From: Hibiscus mutabilis
Lineage: Eukaryota; Streptophyta; Magnoliopsida; Malvales; Malvaceae
Length of the DNA stretch: 64,000 bases
Assembly (NCBI GenBank): GCA_019671005.1
Contig: CM033732.1
Coordinates: 11,877,932-11,941,931, forward strand
Reading direction: 5' to 3'
The notes below the pieces were generated by a model. That model saw only the letters and a program-made list of their open reading frames with translations. It was not told the origin of the DNA and did no database searches. A program made the translations under genes and the position numbers. Below, one piece after another: positions 1 to 10,436 of this stretch. Within the stretch, counting starts at the first letter, position 1, and each line of letters opens with the position of its first letter.

Positions 1-607
1 TTAATATATGATTAACATGATGGTAATACATATCTAGTGATCATGATGCATTTATGCATATATGGCATATTATGACAAATGCACAATCATGAAAGTCTTA
101 TGACATCGGCATATAGTAAATTATTACTAATGCATTGTGAAAGTTGATGCATTGGCATATACCATGTTATATAAACGTCGTCATGAAGTTGACTAAGTTT
201 AAATTATTGTTATTAACTTTTTTTTTATTGCCTCACTAAGTTCGTACTTACGTGTGTTGATTGTGCACACGTAGGTGGTTCGAATCATTGGACGAATCAA
301 AGAGTTGCATCACATTCAGAATTTTTCATCAAGCTGCCAAAGTAATGACATCCTATTTGATGTTTTTAATTTATTTTAGTGGCATGTATAAATGGGATTA
401 TTTCGTCTATTTTAGTTCAATGTCCGATATTTTTTGAACAGCCAAATTTATTTTTTAAAAGTAAAGGAGCTGCGATTTTGTGTATTAGTCGATATAAATA
501 TTTTCAAAGGTTTTAAATTTATGGAATTTTTGAATAAAAATCAATTTATTGTTATGTGACATCTCTGACTCATATTCGGTAATCCAATACGAGAATGAGG
601 TGTTACA
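1..607 (+). repeat. Truncated LTR remnant related to the long-LTR element at 24433-36265
   Basis: The segment at about 228-275 (CCTCACTAAGTTCGTACTTA, then a GTGTG stretch and CACACGTAGGT) closely matches bases 28239-28285 and 35688-35735, which lie in the two LTRs of the large element further right. The segment ends in GGTGTTACA at 599-607, like those LTRs. It is therefore probably the 3' part of an older, diverged copy of the same LTR family, cut by the window edge. No coding capacity is visible. Confidence 0.6.
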
Positions 608-1340
608 ATACCCCTTTAGGAGATCTAAAAACCATGCAGGCATAAAGGCTTTGAATCAAATCATAGGCCATGATTTCGAAACCATGCAAAAGGTTTTGAA
701 ATCATACCCAAAGGTTTCGATGTCTTTGCCAGTGTAACGACTAGTTTTATAAAATTGTCTAAAAGTTAGCAAGATTTTTAAAATTATCGTGCATGTGAGA
801 ATTAAATGCTTTGTTTTAAAGGTCCCAACGACTCCAAAATATCCCAATAGCCATAAACAACTAGAATTCCATTCCACACTGTAAAAAGAAAGCTAAAGGT
901 ACTTGAAGAAAAAAGAGATGGACATCCAAGCCTAAAGATCGAGGGAAAAAAGCTTCAATACTTTATTCTTTCATTTTCTCTTGCACATTTTGTAGAGAGC
1001 TTCATTGTGAATTTTTAGTGTTCATCTTTCGAGAGCCTAATTGTGCAAACACATTTGCCTTGTGAGGTTTTTTCCTGTTTGTTAAATTTGTATTTCTCAT
1101 AGGGATAGTGTAACTCAAAGTTTTGAGGTATAAACTTTAAGGGAAATTATTCACAAGATTTTGGGTATAAATCTTGGTGAATCTTGTAAGGTTACTCTTT
1201 GTCCTTAAAAGAAAGACAAGTTAGTGAATTTGTGGAAAATCCTTAGTGTGAATGGCTAAGGTAGTAGAGACAGACTTGGTTTAAAAGTTGAACCACTGTA
1301 AATCGTTGCACAAAGTTTTATCTTCCAGTTGCTTTACCAC
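608..1340 (+). repeat. Probable LTR fragment of a Copia-like (Sire-type) retroelement
   Basis: No gene is seen. The stretch around 1100-1320, with a run of short T/G-rich phrases ending in a GAACCACTGTAAATC-like segment, resembles the R-U5 part of plant Copia (Sire/Maximus-type) LTRs as I remember them. A local inverted phrase (CATGATTTCGAAACCATG, 667-684) lies near its left side. No primer binding site or partner LTR was found, so the assignment is tentative. Confidence 0.35.
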
Positions 1341-3528
1341 ATAATCTTGTTTGCCAATTCAACACCTTCTTGGCGTTTTTCGGTTGATCGATTCAAGCTC
1401 AACAACATGTTTCAGTTTTAACGACCCAATGACATGTTTGTAACAAAATTTTAATGGAGTGACTAAATCGTAAGTTTTAGAAGAAAAAAGTGACTCGATT
1501 GTAACCAAATACATATTTGAGTGACCTGGATTGTATTTGATGAACTTATATTTTGATGTAATAAATAATAATAATAAATGTTTTTAGACTTACTCAAATA
1601 TCTAAAAATTGAGTCAAAGTCCAAACAAACTTGATTTTTTTCCCTTCATTTAACCGAACTTTTTCAAATCAAGTATGATCATTTGAAACAAGTTTTTGCA
1701 TCATGTTTTACAATAATAAACCATAACGAATTGATCAATTGCCAACCCTTCCACCAAATAGAATAATCGATCGAAGTCGTTGTAGCAAAGAGACAAATCA
1801 AATGGAAATACTGCAAACTGAATGACCCATTGAATCGATAGAAAACTTTTAATCTGAAAAAAAAAATGAAAACTTGTAAAGCAACTTTCTTTTATCAGAA
1901 GAAAAATAGAAACTCAAGTTAACCTTATTCTTCCTCAATTATGCCATCGATCTACCGACATTTATGGTTTTAATTTGTAGGCCTTTTGCCCTCATCAACC
2001 TACAAAACCATTAACATACGGATAAAATCTTGTACCTTTTCGGTGTTTTTTATGTCTCAATACTAAAAAGTTAAATTTTAAGTTTTAACTCTAAATTCTA
2101 AATCCAAAATCTTAAACCCTAGTAATACACCATACTCCAAAATTTTTAAACTCTAATCTTAAACTCTAACTTTAAATCTTAACTTAAGCTATAAACCTAA
2201 ATTTTTTGTGTGTTGTATAAAAAGGGTCATAGAAAGATACATATGATTGAGATTAGACACATTTACATGTACGGTGGTCTCTTGAGAGCCAAGAATGTTA
2301 AAGAGTTTAGGATTGGGATTAAGGTGTTATTGTTTTTGATTTCAGATAATGTGAGAGCTGTTAAGTCCACCGTACACGTGGCAATGCCGATGAAATGATC
2401 CCTTTATTTCTCTCCGTCAAGTCTCCCTTATTCTCTCATTAAATCCAATGGTCTGGAACTAAAGTGGGTCACATTGCTTGGCTTCTCAGCAACCACCAAA
2501 TCTGCCCATTTAGACTACCTCTCTAATACTCATTGTTCCCTCCCCTCTTTCTTCCTCAAGAGAAAGCTGCTGCTTTAAGGGCAGATGGAACAACACAAAA
2601 GGGAAAAACTAGGTTAAGTGTTTCACGTCATCTTTTGATCTTACCATGAAATGGAGTCCACACAAAGAATAGAGGCACTTTGTTTAATGAGTTATGCCTA
2701 AATTAAGTGTCCAATTTGTTCCCTTCACATGGAGATGGATCACTAATTTAGCCATGGTTTTAATAAATGGAAGGGCACTGTGCAATTTGGCTGGGTTTGG
2801 GATGACAGAGATTACATTTAACTAAACCCGAATTTAGACTTTAGCTTCCTTGTGAACCAAACAAGAGAATCTTAATCTAACACAGTCGGTTGAAGTAGGA
2901 ATCGTTATCTCCTTTTCGGTATTTTTATTTATGCTCCATTATTAAAAAATTATGTTAGAGTTTAAAATTAGAGTTTAGAGTATTGAGTGTATAGTGGACA
3001 TATAAGGTTTTTTTTAAAAAGATATAAGGGTGGTTCAAAGTCATTTTTATGTATTTCTTGTAATTTATTAAATTAAAATCTTTTATTTTCTCCTATAAAC
3101 ATTTAATTGAACTAATTTAAGGCTTCTTTTATTGAGGGCCATGTGCAGTCGCTCATTTCGCACATGTCCAAACCCCACTAATTATAGGTGCCAAATTTCT
3201 TTCTTCTTTGCTCTCCTAATTACGCTTCTCTTTATTATTATTATTATAACAATCATCTTCCTTTCTATTTCATCAGCTATCACATGCTTCTCCAACTCAT
3301 AAAGGAATAAAACAGGTCGCACAACCTAACCAAAAATTGGATTAGAAAAATGAAAAATACATGGAAAAATGAGACCATGAAAATGTAAAAGCTAACATAC
3401 TTCATCAAAGAAATTTTATATTCAAGTTCATTAACATGGAACAAAGTTTAATTTAAAAGAATTCAAAGAATGATATACAAGATGGATGTCGTGGGATAGT
3501 AAAAGTTAAAACTACCCACACATTGAAT
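1341..3528. other. Intergenic, AT-rich; 3' flank of the ZAT5-like gene
   Basis: No supported coding region. Short open frames here have no recognisable domain. Degenerate CTAAA/TTAAA-rich stretches at 2050-2200 look like decayed repeat. A G-box/ABRE-like ACACGTGGC sits at about 2375-2383, but no gene start can be tied to it. The part next to 3528 is the expected 3' untranslated side of the minus-strand zinc-finger gene. Confidence 0.5.
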
Positions 3529-4362
3529 CTAGTAATGGCAATCAACCAAAGAAGATACCGAAAAAACAAGTAGTTTTCCCTTGGAAGCAAATGAAAGCAC
3601 TTTAGGTTCCTTGTGATGATCATCTTCCGGGGCTGGAAGATTAAGATCCAATTGCAGAACACTCGTTGGTTTATTGGGCTGATCTCTTGTCCCGACAGTG
3701 TTCAAGGTGGTTGTCGTTGAAACATTGCTTAATGTCAACCTATGCCTTCTCATATGACCTCCAAGAGCTTGCCCCGAGGAGAACTCAGCCCCACATATGG
3801 AACACTCGTGAACCCTAGATTTGTTGCATGAAACAGAAGCCTTGCTCGTTATTTGAAGTGAAAGGGTCGTATTCATGTCGTTCGGTTCATCGTAATAATC
3901 ATCATCTTTCCCAAACATCAACTCTTTGTGATTGTAATTATTATTATCTTCACGATGATCGTTAACCTTGGGCTTTTTGTGGCTTGCTCTATGCCCACCA
4001 AGCGCCTGGAATGAAGGGAAACACCGGCTACACGTCTTGCATTGGTGAACAAACATCCACGGCGACGCCGTCTTGCTTGTTGCCGCTGCCGAAGAAGGCG
4101 GTTCCGATGGTGGTTTCTTTGTTTGACCTTGAGACAAAAGAAGTAAACAATTCGCCATGTCTTCTTCATCTTCTTGTTGTCGTTCAGTACTGCTTTCTGC
4201 TAATTCAACAGATGTTGTTGGAGAAAGAACAGCTCCACCACCTCCGGTAGATGTCGTGGTGGTTGAAGCCAGCGGCGACGGTGGCCTTGGACGTCTGCTA
4301 CGTTTCCCTTTGATGATTTGCAATTGATCTTTATAAACAACAACATCCTCCCCAGCCTCCAT
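3529..4362 (-). CDS. ZAT5-like C2H2 zinc-finger transcriptional repressor (EAR motif), single exon
   Basis: Complete 277-residue intronless ORF. A basic segment at residues 18-27 (KGKRSRRPRP) is a likely nuclear localisation signal. An acidic/leucine patch follows at 64-76. Two plant-type C2H2 fingers are present: finger 1 has C108, C111, H124 and H128, finger 2 has C187, C190, H203 and H207, and each carries the plant-specific QALGGH helix (119-124 and 198-203). The fingers are about 60 residues apart, as in the ZAT class. LDLNLP at 238-243 is a DLN-type EAR repression motif that recruits TOPLESS-type co-repressors in this family. The tail ending LVDCHY is typical of ZAT5-like proteins. By family knowledge this is a nuclear DNA-binding repressor of stress or developmental genes; the exact targets are unknown. 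The ATG at 4360-4362 is the first in frame and leaves a full-length family protein. No damage is seen; this is the only intact gene in the window. Confidence 0.93.
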   Translation of the reverse strand: MEAGEDVVVYKDQLQIIKGKRSRRPRPPSPLASTTTTSTGGGGAVLSPTTSVELAESSTERQQEDEEDMANCLLLLSQGQTKKPPSEPPSSAAATSKTASPWMFVHQCKTCSRCFPSFQALGGHRASHKKPKVNDHREDNNNYNHKELMFGKDDDYYDEPNDMNTTLSLQITSKASVSCNKSRVHECSICGAEFSSGQALGGHMRRHRLTLSNVSTTTTLNTVGTRDQPNKPTSVLQLDLNLPAPEDDHHKEPKVLSFASKGKLLVFSVSSLVDCHY

Positions 4363-4501
4363 CGTTATCTCTCTAATTCAATCTATGAAAAGGGTTTCTA
4401 TCAAGAGTTGAAAAGAAGAATATTTTGTTTGGAACACTGACCCTGGAATTTGCTTCGACAGTTATGAGTTTCCAGCCATGGAGGTCATTGAGTGTGTGTG
4501 T

Positions 4502-4510
4502 GTATATAAG
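4502..4510 (-). promoter_or_regulatory. TATA box candidate for the ZAT5-like gene
   Basis: On the minus strand the sequence reads CTTATATAC, about 140 bases before the ATG. With initiation about 30 bases downstream it would give a 5' leader of roughly 110 bases. It sits beside a short TG microsatellite (4492-4503). Assigned by motif and distance only. Confidence 0.5.
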
Positions 4511-5088
4511 AGAAGGGTAAGACTTAAGAGAGGAGTGAGATTCGGTTGGCTTTGAAGCAAGCCCGTTATCTTTTGGCGATTATTCCTTCTATAAGAGGGA
4601 GGATTGGATTGCAAGCCTGGAACCACACACTTCTCTCTTTTTTATTTGCTTGCTTGGAGTCTCTGATAGCCTTTCTTATTACTTTTTGTAATGACTGAAA
4701 AATAGAAAAATTATTATATAACCTGGCTCACCACGTCATTTATATGGTCCGTCTATTAAAAAATAGTTAACTAATATTTTTTGTTTATGTTATTTTTTTA
4801 AAGATGAAACTTATATTTTTTACCACTTGTATACGAAATAGGTGGTTACTTAAAAGTTAATCATGAGTGAATTAGTGACATGAAAAAAAAATATTAACTG
4901 ATTTTTAGTAGATGTGATTATAGATGATATGATGATTCGGGTCCATATAACAATTTCTCGAAAAAAAGGAATTTGATATTTGACAGTGAGAATAAAAAAA
5001 ATAAAATTAATTTTCTTCTATGTCGAAGTAATTTTTAATATATATTCTAATTATAAAACTGTAATTTTTTAATGAAAGATAATTCAAC
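4511..5088. other. Upstream region of the ZAT gene and AT-rich spacer
   Basis: No open frame of note. The part nearest the gene is the presumed promoter. From about 4680 on the sequence becomes AT-rich and repeat-like up to the MITE boundary at 5089. Confidence 0.4.
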
Positions 5089-5997
5089 TGTTTAACCGTC
5101 AAATAAGTGTCATAAGTAAATTATAGTATCATTTTTGAGTTAGGTGCTTAAAGTATTTTTTGGCCAAATAAGTATCTAATGGTTTATTTCGTAACCCAAA
5201 TAAGGTTTTTTCGTCAACGATCATTAAAACATTTCGTCTTCAAATTATAACATGACACATTTATTTATTTAATATATTAATTTCTTTTAAAATCTTAAAA
5301 TTTTAATTACTTTAGATCAAACTGTCAAATCACATCTCCCTTACCGCCCGACATCCCCCACATCGGTGGTTTACCGTTCCCCGCCCAAGTGTAGCATAAC
5401 ACACCATTCGGCACCCCCACCCTTTACCTGTCGATCAAAAACTCAATAGGCTTCTATCTTCTTTATTGTTGGATGTTTCGGCGGTGCAATCGACGATTCA
5501 TTCGTCGATTTTTGACGACGTGATGATGAAATTTTCAGTCGTGGGGACAAAACAAATAAGGGTGACTGATGGTGGTTGAATCGATGATAAGAGGGGGAAA
5601 TTTAGGGATATAAGCATTTAGGGTTAGAGTTTGGGGCAGGTACGAACACAAAATTTTATGTTAGGGGCGAACTCAGGGACGGACGCAAGATTTTATGCTA
5701 TGGGGTGAATTTTTATATATCGTAAAACTGTAGTAACATAAGTCAATGTAGAATAACAACCATAGTAACTAGTAAGATAAATACACACATCAAATAATAT
5801 TCTTCCTCGTTATCAAACAATGATGATTTATAATTTGCACCAATATGCTAGAGTTTTACCTATTATAAATTAATAAAACTTAAATTATAAAAACTAGAGT
5901 TATAAGTTAACTCTTGAAATACTTAAGAATAAATTAAAAATAACATCTAAGAGAAGTAATAATTACGAACCTACAAAATATCACAAATGAGATCTTC

Positions 5998-6710
5998 TTA
6001 CTTGTCAAAAGTATGCATTCGGAATTGTGCACGACACTCTTTCATTAGATCAAAATCATAAATAAGAGAATCTATAAATAAATCACGAGCAATTTCCTTC
6101 TCAATATATGTTATTAAGTAGCTCGAAAAAAACTCATCCTTCATTTTGTTACGCAAGTGAGTCTTCACTAGTTTCATAGCCGAAAAAGCACGCTCTGTAG
6201 TTACGGTAGAAACTGGAAGTGTTAAAACAAGAGGAACAAGTTGATCAAGAAGATGATAAATAGTTGACTTTTGAGTCTTTGCTAAAACTTGACAAAGTTC
6301 TGAAATTGTTGATGCCTTTCTCAATTCAAGGCTCCCTCTAGCTTCTAACTCAAAATGTTCTAATTGAACTTTCAGGTGCAACATTTCCTACTCCGTGAAG
6401 TCTTCTGGATAAAATTTATTTGCAAGCTTGTATATATCATCAATGAAAAATGATTTATAACCATCCCTCGGATCTAGAGTAGAACTAAGCTTAAGTAACT
6501 CAACCATGTCATCCTTGAATGTAATGTTCATCTCCTGCATTTGAGAATCAATAGCATAAACAAATATATCAACACGGTAACGATGTCCAATATAAATGGC
6601 ATCTCGTTGAAGTCGATGTCTCCCTCTACCACCTTTATATAGAGCATTCATATCAGGAATCTCTATATGATCCTTATCACAAAATGACGTTACCTTTTCA
6701 AGTAAATGAT
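5998..6710 (-). pseudogene. hAT transposase, C-terminal part with hAT dimerisation domain
   Basis: This resumes the transposase directly at the CACTA boundary: HLLEKVTSFC at 6708 continues the ERWD read on the other side at 9747. Downstream are VDIFVYAIDSQMQE, LLKLSSTLDPRD and, after a single in-frame TAG stop (6388-6390), the dimerisation domain with LPVSTVTTERAFSAMKLVK. The frame is otherwise open to 5998. In hAT proteins this domain mediates multimerisation. The premature stop and the split make the copy non-functional. Confidence 0.85.
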
Positions 6711-6727
6711 CACTACACCAAACTTGA

Positions 6728-6985
6728 TATATAGCGGCACTTTTAGTGGCGTTTGAAAAGAAAACGTCGCTAATTTTTAACATATTGCAGCGTTTACTAA
6801 TACAACGCCACATAAGATAAAATTCAGGGCGTTTATGGGAAAGCGCCGCAATATTCATAAACCTATAGCGGCGTTTCTACAAAAAAACGTCACAAATACT
6901 CGTACGTTAGTGGCGTTTTTAATTAAAATGCCACAACAGAGAATACTTTAGTGGCGTTTGTTTTCATAAACGCCGCAATGAGGAA
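6728..6985. repeat. CACTA left subterminal repeats
   Basis: Repeated copies in both orientations of a GCGGCGTTT / AAACGCCAC word, for example near 6733-6755, 6786-6812, 6827-6850, 6868-6888 and 6910-6935. In En/Spm elements such subterminal motifs are binding sites for the TNPA-type protein; here that role is inferred. Confidence 0.65.
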
Positions 6986-7182
6986 TAAAACTCATTTGAT
7001 TTTCGAGAAATACCTCTCCCACTCTCCCCCATCCGATCCCCAAATTAAACCCCCACACAATCCCTAATCTCGTCTCTCACCCCCCTCATCTCAGTCGGCT
7101 CTCACCCCGCCCATTCGTCTCCAAGTTTTGCAGAGGCTTGCTCATATCGAGCAAATGTGTTAGTATGAACAATCTTTCTTAG

Positions 7183-7621
7183 TACGAACAGACTCATGAA
7201 TCGAACAAGGACAGGAGCAAGAACAACAAAGATCAAGGCGATGATAACCTCAACGCCGGTTACGCCTCCACCGATGACGCCGTTCCTCACACCACCTGGA
7301 ATCGCGAGCGCAAACAAGGTTTATATGTAGATTTGATCTTTTCATTTTGTTTCTCTTTTGATTTTTAAGTTTATAAATTTTTTTGTGTGGATATTTTGAA
7401 AATGAAATTTAGGAGTGCCGTGGACGGAGGAAGAGCACAAGCTGTTTCTGGTAGGACTGCAAAAAGTAGGAAAAGGGGATTGGAGAGGGATTTCTAGAAA
7501 CTTCGTGAAAACTCGTACGCTGAAACAAGTAGCGAGCCATGCTCAGAAATACTTTTTCCGGTGAAGCAATATCAACCGTCGCCGCCGTAGATCTAGCCTC
7601 TTCGATATCACCACTGATACG
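7183..7621 (+). pseudogene. Captured fragment of a SHAQKYF-class (1R/MYBS3-KUA1-like) MYB gene, two exons with intron
   Basis: Exon-like segment 1 (7183-7318) encodes a stretch containing GYASTDDAVP and ends in RERKQ at a GT donor (7319). The intron 7319-7412 ends in TTTAG. Segment 2 (7413-7621) encodes GVPWTEEEHKLF, VGKGDWRGISRNFVKTRT, the diagnostic SHAQKYF (7535-7555) and RRRRRSSLFDITTDT, ending at a GT (7622). Order, intron position and motifs match plant one-repeat MYB-related factors of the MYBS3/KUA1 group, which bind I-box/TATCCA-like sites. In this copy a TGA (7562-7564) replaces an arginine codon just after SHAQKYF; CGA-to-TGA fits deamination of a methylated CpG. The start and C-terminus are missing. 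Keeping the intron shows the capture was of genomic DNA, not cDNA. It is a relic, though it could still be a source of small RNA against the parental gene. Confidence 0.85.
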
Positions 7622-8969
7622 GTATTGGTCATTAATACTCCTTTTTCAACATTTCCCCCCTTTGTTTTGCTTGGAAAATTGACGAAACTAGAAATTTAAA
7701 AGAAAAAAAGTCTGATCAGTTGAATCATAAGGCTTTAACTCTTAATATTTAACAAACAAAACCAATTATTTATGTATTTTCTCTTCTTTTTGGATAGTGT
7801 TCTTAGTTTTAGCTGCTAGATATTATCTTTAAAGAAAATCAACTTAATGTAGATAAGATAATTGTATTAATTTCTTCAAAAGGCCATTAATAATAAATTG
7901 ATTTGGGTAAAAAAAAAATTGAGCATATTCATATAGAACACTTGCTCATATCTTACACTTGCAATCTAAACAAATTTGGGTAACAAAAATTTAGAATGCT
8001 TCTTATTTAGGACTTCGCATCATTAAGTAATCCAAATATAGTAGCATTTGGACTGGAATTTGTGCACATGTTTAGGACTGCCCTCTAGAATTTTCTGGTG
8101 AAAATTTAGTTGAATGCCATATTTTTGTGGTTTAAGCAGTCCGACTATGATATCTGGTTTAAGCAGATGTTTTGCTCACAAGAAATCTAGAATACCAAAA
8201 TTATCTGTTACTCCATATATATTCTTCTAGCCTTGTTTTCCCTTGATGCTTCTTATTTTTGTTATGCTAGCCAAAATATTTGGTAAGTCTCCATTTATGA
8301 TTTTGGTCCTATCATGTTAAGAGATGTAGAGTTTTTTTCCTCATTGTTTCGTTTTCCATTGAATCTTCATTCCTTTTGTTGTTACATTGGTAATTTCAGC
8401 AGTTCTTCTAGATGCAGCTTGTCTCTTAACATATTACACTTCATTCCTTTTGTTGTTGTTGGATGGATACAACTGCATTAAGCAATCCTCCTTGTGATGC
8501 CCAAGTCTCAAATGCTTATGATCCTTTTATTGAATACTATGAATGAAGCATGAAGTTCATTTCCCCTACTAGAGAAAGCTGGTAGCTGACCATGCTTTTA
8601 ACAGTTGTATTCAATGGAAAAAATTGACAAATTAATTATTATTCATTCTTTCATTGCAAGTTGAAATTGTCATGAATTCGCCCATGTTTTTAATAGTTTT
8701 ATTGTTTTGTTAATGAAATTGATTGCATTTTTATAAAGTGTGTGAAAGAATTGCATATTGTTTTTAATAGTTTTATTGTTTTTGTTTATGAAAGAATTGC
8801 AGTTCTGTAATTTCATTTTGGTTGTGTTGACAAGGTTAATGCATTAGGATCTCGAGTGTTCACGTTTTGTCGTACATAAATATCATGTGTTGGTTGTTAA
8901 TTCAGATTTATTATTTATAATTTTTGGTTTTTATTAAGCCTCATACTTGTATATTGTCGGCTGTTACAG

Positions 8970-9029
8970 TGTAACTGCTCAGATAAAGTCTAAGCTTGAT
9001 GAACTTCACTCAAAAATTGAGAAGGAAAG
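8970..9029 (+). pseudogene. Exon-like fragment, coiled-coil type, inside the CACTA element
   Basis: A 60-base segment sits between a TTACAG acceptor (ends 8969) and a GTAAAC donor (9030). It is open in one frame, reading VTAQIKSKLDELHSKIEKER, a charged heptad-like helix. The signals and the open frame suggest a second captured exon. I do not recognise the parent gene. Confidence 0.4.
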
Positions 9030-9169
9030 GTAAACTAGCCTACTTTAATCCAAACTTGAAGCAAAATTCTAATTAAATCTATCTTGTGTTTGTGTTATGT
9101 TCATATATTTTTTACTTAGTACAGTTTTGTTCGAAGTATGATATATTTATATATTGTGTTTGTGTTACA

Positions 9170-9237
9170 GGGGATTCGGGATGGTGGTCGGCGGTAGTGG
9201 TGACCGAGAGGTAGTTGATCGGGGAAGAGAGGCTTAG
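9170..9237 (+). pseudogene. Terminal exon-like fragment inside the CACTA element
   Basis: After GTGTTACAG (acceptor near 9169) a glycine/arginine-rich frame (GFGMVVGGSGDREVVDRG) runs to a TAG at 9235-9237. It is GC-richer than its surroundings. It may be the last exon of a captured or chimeric transcript; the parent is not recognised and chance is not excluded. Confidence 0.3.
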
Positions 9238-9394
9238 GAACAAATATGTAGAGGGGATTAAATTGCGACAAAATGTACTTTTTGTAACGAAATAAATATT
9301 TTGTTTAACAAATATTTTAAGTTAATTGTGACAATATATTTTTAGGATGAAATAAATATTTTATTTAACAAATATTTTGAATTTGCAAAGACAA

Positions 9395-9734
9395 ACGCTA
9401 CTAAAGAACAATTATTAGCGGCGTTTGTGAAGACAAACACCACTAAAGAACAACTATTAGCGGTGTTTGTAAAGACAAACGCCACTAAAGAACATGTTTT
9501 TTCGCAGCGTTTGTTTTTACAAACGCCACTAAAGAACAGTTATTTGCGGCGTTTGTAAATACAAATGCCGCTATAGATCTTGACTTTTTGTGGCATTTTT
9601 TCTCAAAAACGCCGTGAACTATTGCGGCGCTGGTTTCAGCAGCACTTCTTGCGGCATTTTTCTAAGCGCTGAGAAAGTTTTTAGCGGTGCTAAAAAACGC
9701 CGCCATAGAGCTAAAAATGCCGCTAAAGACATAT
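9395..9734. repeat. CACTA right subterminal repeats, locally tandem
   Basis: About 40-bp units made of ACAAACGCCACTAAAGAAC followed by a spacer and GCGGCGTTTGT. They are in tandem at about 9385-9560, then become irregular up to the terminus. Each unit is a near-palindrome (AAACGCC facing GGCGTTT). They mirror the repeats at the left end. Confidence 0.7.
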
Positions 9735-9875
9735 TTTGCTGTAGTGGATCCCACCTTTCTATCATGAGATTTATGTTGAAATTTATGTTGAAAAGCTTGA
9801 CTAAGATCATCAGTGATGCTCAAGAGATCTATCATGAGGTGCAAGATAAATACAAACTCAAAAGATTTAATCACA

Positions 9876-10436
9876 TCATAAACTATCTGCTTTGTTTCTT
9901 TGAGTCAAATTTTCGTCACTTATGATGTTCTTGAGAACATAACAAGTAGAGTCAAACATCTTGAGCAAGCTACGGAGCGAAGTTAAATGTGAAACCCACC
10001 TTTTATCTCTTGCACGTTGTAAAGTGCCAATTTGATTTTTCCCTTTCACCATGTCTAGGCCTTCAATAGAAATCATATCTTCAATATAACTTGCTTGAGC
10101 ATATTTCAATTGATCTTTTCTCTTACACGAGGAGATAACTAAATTTATGATGATAGTCAAATATGAGAAAAATTGTGCTACTGGAATCACTTTTTTGGAT
10201 GTAGGCACCAAAGTCAATTGTAATCTATGAGCAAGACAATGAATGCAATAAGCAAATAGACATTCTTTAAGGATTAATGCTTGCAAACCATTGAATTCCC
10301 TACACATATTGCTAGCTCCATCATATCCTTGACCTCTAATGTCTTTCACATTCAAACAATGATGTGAAAGAACATCACAAATCTCATTCTTCAATACAGA
10401 CGAAGTAGTTTCCTTCACATGGACTAGATCAAACAA
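9876..10436 (-). pseudogene. hAT transposase, central catalytic part
   Basis: A 186-codon open stretch. It contains the family phrases NIRGQGYDGASNM (here KDIRGQGYDGASNM), CIHCLAHRLQL, SSCKRKDQLK and IGTLQRARDKRWVSH, in the family order. These are central-domain landmarks of TTF/hAT transposases, including the DGASNM and CLAHRLQL motifs. It ends at a stop at 9876; homologous sequence continues in shifted frames from 9874 (SFEFVFILHLM) to the CACTA boundary at 9747. A small tandem duplication (AAATTTATGTTG twice, 9771-9792) adds to the damage. Confidence 0.85.

Larger units (their letters stand above)
6711..9746. mobile_element. Non-autonomous CACTA (En/Spm) element with captured gene fragments (Pack-CACTA)
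   Basis: The left end reads CACTACACCAAA (6711-6722) and the right end, reverse-complemented, CACTACAGCAAA (9735-9746). The flanks are a 3-bp duplication GAT (6708-6710 and 9747-9749). Both CACTACA termini and a 3-bp TSD are diagnostic of the superfamily. The ends carry dense subterminal repeats of GCGGCGTTT/AAACGCC type. The 3036-bp element has no recognisable TNPD/TNPA gene, so it would have needed a partner element. The interior carries a MYB gene fragment and other exon-like pieces on the plus strand. It interrupts the hAT transposase. Confidence 0.88.

Noticed and set aside
3453..4250. Open frames on both strands overlapping the zinc-finger gene (3453-3662, 3918-4169, 3984-4250)
   Set aside because: Shadows of the ZAT5-like coding sequence; no domains and low-complexity translations.
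7102..7317. Minus-strand 71-codon hydrophobic frame (looks membrane-like)
   Set aside because: It is antisense to the captured MYB exon, whose plus-strand reading has clear family motifs.
9590..9925. 111-codon plus-strand frame
   Set aside because: It runs from the CACTA right-end repeats into hAT sequence that codes on the other strand, so it is a chance frame across a transposon junction.
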